This document shows positions 6,509-13,236 of a DNA stretch of 25,527 nt, in pieces. The notes below the pieces were generated by a model that had not been told where the DNA came from, ran no database searches, and saw only the letters and a list, made by a program, of their open reading frames with translations. Within the stretch, counting starts at the first letter, position 1, and the number at the start of each line of letters is the position of its first letter. A program made the translations under genes and the position numbers. This stretch comes from an uncultured Campylobacter sp. (GTDB lineage: Bacteria > Campylobacterota > Campylobacteria > Campylobacterales > Campylobacteraceae), in contig NZ_CALHVM010000062.1 in assembly GCF_938039205.1 (NCBI RefSeq), positions 1 to 25,527 of the forward strand, read 5' to 3'.

Positions 6509-7189
6509 ATGAGGCTAAATTTTAAACTCGATTTTTTTGACGCAGTCGTTTTTAACGGCGTGCAGGACGCGAGGCTAGCGGAATACGAGAGGGAGCTTGA
6601 CGTCTCGCATGTGTCCCCGCTTGAGCGGCGCAGGCTTAGCCGCGCGGCAAAGTGCGCCTTTGATCTAACCAAAAACATCGCGCCACTTGATATGCCTATC
6701 GTGTTTAGCTCTTATGAGGGCGAGATAAATCGCTGTTTTGAGCTGCAAAATACGCTAGCTCACGGCGAGCTCATCTCGCCGACCTCGTTTTCGCTCTCGG
6801 TGCACAACGCCCTTTCCTCACTTTTAGCGATAAATTTTAAAAATCGTAGTGAAATCTCCGCCGTTTCGGCATACGCGCCGTTAGAGTACGCTTTACTGCA
6901 GGCGCATCTGATGCTAAAAAGTGGAGCCAAAAACGCTCTGGTTTTAGCCTATCACGAGAGCATTTCGCAGGAGTATTTTGACGAGTCTGCGCCCTCTTGT
7001 ATGGTTTGTTTGCTAGTTAGCGAGGGCGAAAATTTGAGCCTATCGCAAAGCGAAATTAGCGGCAAAACGGATGAAAATTTGCTCGTTAAATTCCTGCAAA
7101 ATTTTGATCCGAAGCAAAAATGCTCTTGGCAAAGCGCGGATAAAAACTCCGCTTGGCGGTGGGATTATGAGCCCTCGTCACGGGTTTAA
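6509..7189 (+). CDS. apeC: Ketosynthase-like chain-length-factor-type protein ApeC
   Basis: A 226-residue protein of the truncated beta-ketoacyl synthase type (Ketoacyl-synt_2 family) found in APE clusters. PTSFSLSVHNALSS (about 91-104) aligns with the active-site region of ketosynthases, but the nucleophile position holds SVHN with no cysteine. It also lacks the C-terminal half of a full KAS, including the two conserved histidine blocks, so it should not condense by itself. In the E. coli/Xenorhabdus system ApeC is thought to pair with a real ketosynthase much as a chain-length factor does; that is known for relatives and inferred here. The start has a GAGAGGGG ribosome site. The gene end overlaps apeD by 23 bases. 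It opens the second block of the operon (C-D-E-F-G-HI-J-K-L-M). Confidence 0.75.
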   Translation: MRLNFKLDFFDAVVFNGVQDARLAEYERELDVSHVSPLERRRLSRAAKCAFDLTKNIAPLDMPIVFSSYEGEINRCFELQNTLAHGELISPTSFSLSVHNALSSLLAINFKNRSEISAVSAYAPLEYALLQAHLMLKSGAKNALVLAYHESISQEYFDESAPSCMVCLLVSEGENLSLSQSEISGKTDENLLVKFLQNFDPKQKCSWQSADKNSAWRWDYEPSSRV

Positions 7190-7919
7190 AATTTTTATCG
7201 TCGGGGCAAATTTCGCGCTATTTGGACTCATTTGCGCGCTTGGAAATTTGATCTTTGTTCCGGTTGCGCTTCTTGGGCTTTATAAATTTAAATTTATCCG
7301 TTATTTTTGCCGCGATTTGGTGCGTTTGGCTTGGAGATTTTTTATATTTTCTACTCAAATTTGTGGCTATCAGCGCACCAAATTTGACCTTCCTTTGGGG
7401 CTTGGCTCCACCTCGCAGATAATCATCGCAAATCACCCTTCGCTTTTAGACGTCGTCTTTTTGATAGCGCTTATCCACCGCGCAAACTGCGTGGTAAAAG
7501 CAAGCCTTGGTAAAAATATTTTCTTAGCTCCCGCGATAAAATCATGCGGATATATCCTAAATACCGCTAACGAGGAGCTCTTGCAAAAAAGCGCGGACGC
7601 ACTAAAAAGCGGCGAGAGCTTGATAATATTTCCCGAGGGTACGCGCACGGCGGGCGAGATAGTTTTTCATAAAGCAGCCGCCTATATCGCGGTAAATGCG
7701 GCAAAACAGCTAGTCGCCATAGCTATTAAAATGGACCCGCCCAGCCTCAAAAAAAACGAGCCTTGGTACAAAACCCCGAGCGTTATGATAAAATACGAGT
7801 TCAAAGAGCTTTTTAGGCTAAATTTGGACGGATTTTGCGCGGATAGACCAAACCCGATCAGAGCTAGAGAGTTGCACGCTTTTATCAGCGAAAATTATAT
7901 AAAGGAGTTTAAACGATGA
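7167..7919 (+). CDS. apeD: PlsC-like lysophospholipid acyltransferase ApeD
   Basis: A 250-residue membrane-associated acyltransferase. I chose the ATG at 7167 over one 32 codons upstream. The upstream part runs across the apeC coding sequence in another frame and gives a basic, non-membrane leader, whereas 7167 has a GGTGGGA site and leads straight into the N-terminal hydrophobic segment (about 8-40). NHPSLLD at 89-95 is the HX4D catalytic motif, and IFPEGTR at 154-160 is the substrate-binding motif of the PlsC/LPLAT family. It probably transfers an acyl or polyene chain to a glycerol- or sugar-lipid carrier at the inner membrane, complementing the LpxL-like domain of ApeJ. The natural acceptor is unknown. 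ATGA overlap couples it to apeE. Confidence 0.83.
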   Translation: MSPRHGFKIFIVGANFALFGLICALGNLIFVPVALLGLYKFKFIRYFCRDLVRLAWRFFIFSTQICGYQRTKFDLPLGLGSTSQIIIANHPSLLDVVFLIALIHRANCVVKASLGKNIFLAPAIKSCGYILNTANEELLQKSADALKSGESLIIFPEGTRTAGEIVFHKAAAYIAVNAAKQLVAIAIKMDPPSLKKNEPWYKTPSVMIKYEFKELFRLNLDGFCADRPNPIRARELHAFISENYIKEFKR

Positions 7920-8173
7920 ACGAACTAATAGATGAGATAAAAGAGCTCATCATAAAGAGCTTAAATTTAGAGGATATGAAACCAAGCGATATCGACGAGA
8001 ACGCGCCGCTTTTTAACGAGGGGCTAGGGCTTGATAGCGTCGATGCGCTTGAGCTTGGCCTTGCGGTGCAAAAAAACTACGGCCTGGTTTTGGACTCTAA
8101 AACCGCAAATTTAAAAGAGATTTTTTACAGCGTAAAAAGCCTCGCGCAATACATCTTTGAAAACAGGAAATAA
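7916..8173 (+). CDS. apeE: Acyl carrier protein ApeE
   Basis: An 85-residue acidic, helical acyl carrier protein. Ser41 in GLGLDSVDALEL is the phosphopantetheine attachment site (DS motif). Length and acidity are normal for type II ACPs. It carries the growing chain among ApeO/R/C, ApeQ and the dehydratases. It begins inside the apeD stop (ATGA) and is followed two bases later by a second carrier protein. Confidence 0.9.
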   Translation: MNELIDEIKELIIKSLNLEDMKPSDIDENAPLFNEGLGLDSVDALELGLAVQKNYGLVLDSKTANLKEIFYSVKSLAQYIFENRK

Positions 8174-8175
8174 CG

Positions 8176-8427
8176 ATGAAAAAAGAAGAAATTTTTGAAA
8201 TTTTAAAGTCCGCGCTCATGCAGCTTTTTGAGATCGACGAGGCCAAAATCACGCCGCAAACGCGCATTTATGAGGATCTTCAGATAGATAGCATCGACGC
8301 GATCGATCTTATAGATCACATCAAGCGCAAAACGGGCCACCGATTGATGCCTGAAGACTTTAAAAACGTAAAAACGCTCGAAGACATCGTAAACGCGGTG
8401 GCTAAAAAATTTGACGAGCAAGCTTAA
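8176..8427 (+). CDS. apeF: Acyl carrier protein ApeF
   Basis: An 83-residue acyl carrier protein with the attachment Ser39 in EDLQIDSIDAIDL. It differs clearly from ApeE: it is more basic near the C-terminus (HIKRKTGHRLMPEDF), which fits APE clusters keeping two non-interchangeable carriers, one perhaps for the aryl starter and one for elongation. Which one ApeH loads cannot be decided here. The next gene starts 17 bases before its stop. Confidence 0.9.
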   Translation: MKKEEIFEILKSALMQLFEIDEAKITPQTRIYEDLQIDSIDAIDLIDHIKRKTGHRLMPEDFKNVKTLEDIVNAVAKKFDEQA

Positions 8428-8947
8428 AATCGCCCTAAGCGTAGTTAGCGTCATCTACCCGTTCGCGCTATTTTTCGCGGGCGATTTTGCTTTTTGGGTC
8501 GTTTGGGTGCTGGCTGTGCTGTGGATAGCGCGCGCGGCGTATTCAAGCGGCTTTGAGAGAAAGCTTAGCACCCTTGCCGCCGTTTTTTTTATAGTTTGTA
8601 TGATTTTTAGGGGCGGATTTTTAGCGTATCTTTACCCTGTTTTGGTGAGTTTGGCGTTTTTGGCGTTTTTTGCTTTTAGCCTAAAAAACGAAGCCGTCAT
8701 CACCAAAATCGCAAAGCTAAAAGAGCCTGATTTAGACGAAAAAGGCGTGGTTTATACGCGAAATTTGACCAAAATTTGGTGCACATTTTTTGTTTTTAAC
8801 GCCACCCTCTCGCTTGCGCTAGCCTTGATAGAGGATAAATTTTACTGGAGCGTTTATAGCGGCGCGGTATCTTACGCGCTGATGGGGGCGCTGTTTTTCG
8901 GGGAAATTTTGTTTAGAAAGAGATTTATAAAAAATAATGAGCTTTGA
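8411..8947 (+). CDS. apeG: Polytopic membrane protein ApeG (COG4648 type)
   Basis: A 178-residue integral membrane protein with about five hydrophobic segments (roughly 7-24, 27-44, 54-68, 72-91, 122-141, and 147-166 as a possible sixth). The TRNLTKIWCTFFVFNATLS block (about 116-134) and the PVL...KNE segment before it are typical of the COG4648 proteins encoded in APE clusters. The biochemical role is unknown; it may anchor the soluble synthase proteins at the inner membrane or help transfer of the product. The start is a TTG inside apeF, with no better start before the first membrane segment. The end overlaps the next gene by 11 bases. Confidence 0.75.
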   Translation: MTSKLKIALSVVSVIYPFALFFAGDFAFWVVWVLAVLWIARAAYSSGFERKLSTLAAVFFIVCMIFRGGFLAYLYPVLVSLAFLAFFAFSLKNEAVITKIAKLKEPDLDEKGVVYTRNLTKIWCTFFVFNATLSLALALIEDKFYWSVYSGAVSYALMGALFFGEILFRKRFIKNNEL

Positions 8948-10613
8948 GGAAAATTTAAAAAATTTTAGATTTACGGACGACTCTAGCGACGTCTTTGACG
9001 CGTGTCTTAGATTTGCCGCGTTTTTAGAAAAAAACGGCATAAAAGAGCTGCAAATTTACATTGACGACGCGTTTAAATTTTACGCCGCGTTTTTCGGCTC
9101 GCTTTTAGCGGGCGCTGCGCCTTACGTGCTGGCAAAGCCGGTTTATGAGCCAAATTTAACCGTCGTAAACGACGAAAATTTTTCAAATTTTCTTGCAAGC
9201 AAGCCCGCAAACGGACTCAAATTTGATTCGCAGGCTAAATTTTACCTGCAAACTTCGGGCTCTAGCGGCAAAAGCAAGATGATAGAAAAAACGCTCGCGC
9301 AGATGATAAAAGAGAGTGAGTATTTAGCCGCCGAGCTAAGTTTTAGCGAGCGAAATACCTTTTTTTCGAGCGTTTCGCATAGGCACATGTTTGGGCTTAC
9401 GTTTAAGGTTTTTTTGCCTCTGGTGCTGGGTGCGCGCGTCATCGCGGACGAGCTAAACTATCCAGAGGCGATTTTGGGTTTAGACCTTGCAAATCACGTA
9501 TTTATCGCTAGTCCGGTGCTACTTAGAACTCTGGCTCAAAGTCCCGCCGCAAGCGCGCTAAAAGGCTTAAGCGGGATCGTAAGTGCTGGTTCGCCGCTAA
9601 AAAAGGAGCTAAGAAGCGAGCTAGGCCAAATCTGCGACGCGCGTATTATCGAGATCTACGGTAGCACGGAAACGGGCATAGTGGCAAAAGACTGCGGCGA
9701 CGGGCTTAGGCTATTTGGCGCGGTGAACGCGGGACTGGACGATAGGGGCGCGCTAAACGTGAGCTCGCCTTGGTGTGAGTTTTTTCAGACTAACGACGCG
9801 GCCAGCATCGACGAGGGCCGCCTCGCGCTACAAGGTAGGATAGACCGCATCGTCAAGCTAAACGACAAGCGCGTGAGCCTAGAGAGCATCGAGGCAAAGC
9901 TGCTAGAAAGCGGCTTGCTCGCGGACTGCTACTGCGCGCCGCATCCGAAATTTAAACGCATCGCCGCGCTTTTGGAGCTAAACGGCGAAGGGCTTAAAAA
10001 ATTTAGAAAAATCGGCAAAAAAGGCGTAGTAGCCGAGCTAAAAGAGCTTTTGAAGCTCGAGTTTAAAAACAGCGTCCGATACTTTAAAATCGTGGAAAAA
10101 ATGCCGCGAAATCAGCAGGACAAATTTGAAAAAAGCGAATTTGAAAATGCGCTATTTGCTAGCCCCAAACCCGTCTGGAGCGGCGGGGCGGTAAACGAAG
10201 CGGGCGAAATTTGCGGCGGTCAAATTTGCCAAAACGGCCAAAATTTAGAGAGCGGTTTAAGCTGTGGCACAAACGATAACAGCGTTAAATTTGACAAGGG
10301 CGGCGAGCGGCTTGACGGCGCGCAAAAGTACGATTTTAGCGCTATCATGCACGCGGGGCTTGAGATTTTCGAGAGCCATTTTCCAAATTTACCGCTGCTG
10401 CCGGGATTTATGCAGCTTGATTACGTCTTTGAGCTAGCTAGTGGCGTAGGTATCGACGTTGATGGTCTTAATACTGTAGAAAATCTAAAATTTATGAAGT
10501 TTGTTAGACCGGGCGATTTGCTTCGAATTTGTTTTGAAAAACGCGTCGGCAAGCTTTATTTTGAGCTGTTTTGCAACGGCGAAAAGTGCTCGACGGGAAG
10601 GGCCGCGCTTTGA
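8937..10613 (+). CDS. apeHI: Fused aryl-acid AMP-ligase and hotdog dehydratase (ApeH-ApeI)
   Basis: A 558-residue two-domain protein. Residues 1 to about 405 form an acyl-activating enzyme: P-loop TSGSSGKSK (106-114), motif YGSTETG (241-247), hinge region GRIDRIVKLNDKRVSLESIE (300-319) and the catalytic-lysine region MPRNQQDKFEK (389-399). This should adenylate an aryl acid (4-hydroxybenzoate in studied APE systems) and load it on a carrier protein. Residues 406-463 are a Gly/Asn-rich linker. Residues 464-558 are a hotdog dehydratase domain with HFPNLPLLPGFMQLD: His481 and Asp495, 14 residues apart, match the FabA-type His/Asp pair. In the E. coli-type cluster these are separate genes, apeH and apeI. 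The linker composition is unlike both domains. The frame is uninterrupted across the junction, so this is a real fusion in the given sequence. Confidence 0.82.
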   Translation: MSFEENLKNFRFTDDSSDVFDACLRFAAFLEKNGIKELQIYIDDAFKFYAAFFGSLLAGAAPYVLAKPVYEPNLTVVNDENFSNFLASKPANGLKFDSQAKFYLQTSGSSGKSKMIEKTLAQMIKESEYLAAELSFSERNTFFSSVSHRHMFGLTFKVFLPLVLGARVIADELNYPEAILGLDLANHVFIASPVLLRTLAQSPAASALKGLSGIVSAGSPLKKELRSELGQICDARIIEIYGSTETGIVAKDCGDGLRLFGAVNAGLDDRGALNVSSPWCEFFQTNDAASIDEGRLALQGRIDRIVKLNDKRVSLESIEAKLLESGLLADCYCAPHPKFKRIAALLELNGEGLKKFRKIGKKGVVAELKELLKLEFKNSVRYFKIVEKMPRNQQDKFEKSEFENALFASPKPVWSGGAVNEAGEICGGQICQNGQNLESGLSCGTNDNSVKFDKGGERLDGAQKYDFSAIMHAGLEIFESHFPNLPLLPGFMQLDYVFELASGVGIDVDGLNTVENLKFMKFVRPGDLLRICFEKRVGKLYFELFCNGEKCSTGRAAL

Positions 10614-12307
10614 ATAAATTTGCATTTTTGGTGCCGTTTTACAACCATCCGCAAAATATCAAAGCCCTGATCGCCGCGCTAAAAACATACGACCTGCCCG
10701 TTATCGTCGTGGATGACGGCTCGGACGAGGCGAGCAAGCAAATTTTGGCAGAGCTTGAGCGAACGGAGGGGATCTTGCTGCTCACGCGCGCGCAAAACGG
10801 CGGCAAGGGCATCGCGATGAAGGACGGGTTTAAATTTGCGCTGGAGCGCGGTTTTAGCCACGTTCTGCAAATCGACGCCGATTTTCAGCACGACGCGGCA
10901 CTCATTGGCGAGTTTTTGCGCGAGAGCGAGGCGCACCCGCAAAGCATCGTCTGCGCAAATCCTATCTACGGCGATGATGCGCCAAAATCCCGCGTCCACG
11001 GTAGGAAAATCACGAATTTTTGGGTCGCGATAAATACGCTAAGCCTTGGCATCAAAGACGCTATGTGCGGCTTTCGCGTCTATCCTTTAGAGCAGCTTAA
11101 AAAAGCGGCGGCAAAAAGCAAGACCAATAGGATGGAATTTGACATCGAAATCCTCGTAAATGCCGCTAGACAGGGCGTAGATATGCGCTGGATCGATACC
11201 TACGTGCGCTACGAAAAGGGCGGCGTATCGCACTTTAAGATGTTGCGCGATAACGCGCTAATCAGCCTCATGCACGCAAAATGCTTTTTTTCTCTGCCTA
11301 AATTTATGCTGAGTAAAATTTGGCGAGCGTGCGAGCTAAATTCGAGCGAGAAAAACGTGACAAGCACTCAAATTTCCGTAGAACCTCAAGAAAACGCCGA
11401 ACAAAATCTCTGGTGGAAAAAGCAGGAAAGAGGAGGCGCGTTTTTTTTGAGGCTTAGCCTATTTTTGTCGCAAATTTTGCCTGAGTTTGCGCTAAAGGTT
11501 ATCGTTAAAATCGTGGTTTGGTTTTATTATATATTTTCAAAAAACGAGCGCAAAAATATCGCCGAGTTTAGGCGAAATTTAAGCGTTTTTGCCGGCTCGC
11601 AGACGCTAAAAGGCACGAGCGTTTTTAGCCATTTTGAGGCATTTGGCGTCGCTATTTGCGATAAATTTAGAGTCTGGAAGGGCAAGATCAAGGATAGCGA
11701 GCTAGAAATCATTGATCTAGAGCGTATCAAAAGCGAGCTGATCGGCGCGCAAAAGGGGCAAATTTTGCTCACAGCGCACCTTGGAAACGTCGAAATTTGC
11801 AAGGCTCTGGGCGCGCGGGTCGATGGCTTTAGGATGGTGATTTTGGTTTACGACAAAAACTCGCGCGAGTTTAACGAGGTGCTAAAGCGCATCAGCCAAA
11901 ACGACGGCAGCGTGCGTATGATGCTGGTCAATGAGCTCGACGTTGCTGCGATGTTGGAGCTAAAAAATATCGTCGAAAACGGCGAGCACATCGGCATAAT
12001 GGGCGATAGAACTCCTCTTGGCGGCGATAAGGCCGCGCTGGTGAAATTTCTAGGCAAGGAGGCGAGCTTTAACTACGGTCCGTACCTGATCGCGGGGATC
12101 TTGGGCGTAAAGATAAGCTCGCTGTGGTGCCAAAAGATTGATGGCAAATTTAGGATCGAGCTAGTGCCGTTAGCAAGCGCCGTAAAGCTAGGGCGAGATA
12201 AGGCCGCCTCAGCGCGCCAGTATCTACAAATTTACGTCCGCGAGCTGGAAAATCGCTGCAAGCAAACGCCTACGCAGTGGTTTAATTTTTTTGATTTTTG
12301 GAGATGA
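10610..12307 (+). CDS. apeJ: Glycosyltransferase family 2 / LpxL-like acyltransferase fusion ApeJ
   Basis: A 565-residue bifunctional protein counted from the TTG at 10610, which overlaps the apeHI stop (TTGA) and follows GGGAAGG at a good distance. A TTG 13 codons upstream would add a basic leader not expected for GT2 enzymes. Residues 1-240 are a GT2 domain: VPFYNHPQN, VVDDGSDE (34-41), QIDADFQHD (87-95, the metal-binding DXD) and CGFRVYPL (153-160). Residues 275-565 are a lauroyl-acyltransferase-like domain with a membrane-proximal helix (about 290-309), the HX4E motif at His390-Glu395 and GDRTPLGGDKA (465-475). Together these should build a glycosylated or lipid-anchored polyene at the cytoplasmic face of the inner membrane. 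Sugar and acceptor are unknown. This fusion is normal for APE clusters. Confidence 0.83.
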   Translation: MNKFAFLVPFYNHPQNIKALIAALKTYDLPVIVVDDGSDEASKQILAELERTEGILLLTRAQNGGKGIAMKDGFKFALERGFSHVLQIDADFQHDAALIGEFLRESEAHPQSIVCANPIYGDDAPKSRVHGRKITNFWVAINTLSLGIKDAMCGFRVYPLEQLKKAAAKSKTNRMEFDIEILVNAARQGVDMRWIDTYVRYEKGGVSHFKMLRDNALISLMHAKCFFSLPKFMLSKIWRACELNSSEKNVTSTQISVEPQENAEQNLWWKKQERGGAFFLRLSLFLSQILPEFALKVIVKIVVWFYYIFSKNERKNIAEFRRNLSVFAGSQTLKGTSVFSHFEAFGVAICDKFRVWKGKIKDSELEIIDLERIKSELIGAQKGQILLTAHLGNVEICKALGARVDGFRMVILVYDKNSREFNEVLKRISQNDGSVRMMLVNELDVAAMLELKNIVENGEHIGIMGDRTPLGGDKAALVKFLGKEASFNYGPYLIAGILGVKISSLWCQKIDGKFRIELVPLASAVKLGRDKAASARQYLQIYVRELENRCKQTPTQWFNFFDFWR

Positions 12308-12308
12308 G

Positions 12309-12740
12309 ATGATATCAAAATCGGTCGCGCTAAAGGCGCAGTTTTACGATGTGGATAGCATGAACGTCGTGTGGCACGGCAACTACGTGAAGTATTTCGA
12401 GACGGCTAGATGCGCGCTGCTAGAGGAGATAGGCTACGACTACGAGGCGATGAGGGCGGACGGTTACGCCTATCCGATCGTAAAAATCGAAGCAAAATAT
12501 ATTAAGCCCGTGTTTTTCGGCGATGAGATCGAGGTAGAGGCGACGCTAAAGGAGTGCGAGTGCTTTCTAAAGATCGGCTACATCGTAAAAAGTGCTAAAA
12601 GCGGCGAGACGCTGTGCACGGGCGCGAGCTCGCAGGCGGCTGTTGATATGCGCGCGATGCAGACGTGCTTTGAAATCCCGCAAGAGCTACAAAATGCAAT
12701 AAAAAGGTATATAAATGAAAAAAATAGCAATAATTTTTAG
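12309..12740 (+). CDS. apeK: 4HBT-type thioesterase ApeK
   Basis: A 143-residue single hotdog thioesterase. The ATG at 12309 is preferred over a TTG six codons upstream because GGAG at 12300-12303 is ideally spaced from it. The N-terminal YDVDSMNVVWHGNYVKYFE holds the 4-hydroxybenzoyl-CoA-thioesterase/YbgC signature (Asp16, His23, Asn25, Tyr26). It may release or edit acyl chains from ACP during polyene synthesis. Such an editing role is suggested for relatives and not proved here. It starts one base after apeJ and overlaps apeL by 26 bases. Confidence 0.85.
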   Translation: MISKSVALKAQFYDVDSMNVVWHGNYVKYFETARCALLEEIGYDYEAMRADGYAYPIVKIEAKYIKPVFFGDEIEVEATLKECECFLKIGYIVKSAKSGETLCTGASSQAAVDMRAMQTCFEIPQELQNAIKRYINEKNSNNF

Positions 12741-13236
12741 TTTGGCGGCGAGCCTGATGGGGCTTGATTTTAACGAGATAAAATCTCAAATCAAAACGCA
12801 AAATATCAGCGGCGACTTCGCGCAGACGAAGTTTTTGAGCGGTTTTAACGTGGAGTTTAAAAGCTACGGTAAATTTGAACTCAGTCAAAGCGAGCTGCTC
12901 TACGACACGCTAAGCCCGATCGCCGTGAGCATCGTCATAAACGAGCGCGGTATCTTTCAAAAAAGCGGCAATCAGCTCATAAAAATCGATCAAAATTTTG
13001 ATAAAAAGCTCTTTTTATCTATCATAAAGCTCGATAAAGACGAGCTTGAGAAAGAATTTATCTTTAAAATCTCAGGCGATAAAAACAACTGGAAGATCGA
13101 GCTGACGCCCAAAAATCTGCTGCTAAAGCAAATCTTTACGCGAATCTTAGTAGGAGGCGATAAATTTGTCCGCAAGATCGTGCTAAACGAGGTTAGCGGC
13201 GATAAAACGGTAAATGATTTTTACAACGTAAAATGA
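12715..13236 (+). CDS. apeL: LolA-like periplasmic carrier protein ApeL
   Basis: A 173-residue protein with a short signal peptide (KKIAIIFSLAASLMG, about 16 residues) and a LolA-like body: FNEIKSQIKTQNISGDFAQTKFL near the mature N-terminus, then a run of beta strands with regularly spaced charged turns and a LVGGDKFVRKI segment near the end. LolA-fold proteins carry lipids or lipoproteins across the periplasm. In APE operons this one sits beside the MMPL exporter and probably passes the polyene lipid to the outer membrane. The start lies inside apeK and its stop overlaps the apeM start (ATGA). Confidence 0.78.
   Translation: MKKIAIIFSLAASLMGLDFNEIKSQIKTQNISGDFAQTKFLSGFNVEFKSYGKFELSQSELLYDTLSPIAVSIVINERGIFQKSGNQLIKIDQNFDKKLFLSIIKLDKDELEKEFIFKISGDKNNWKIELTPKNLLLKQIFTRILVGGDKFVRKIVLNEVSGDKTVNDFYNVK

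Noticed and set aside
7071..7166. Upstream start for apeD adding 32 residues
   Set aside because: It lies fully inside apeC, lacks a ribosome site and adds a basic leader ahead of the natural N-terminal helix.
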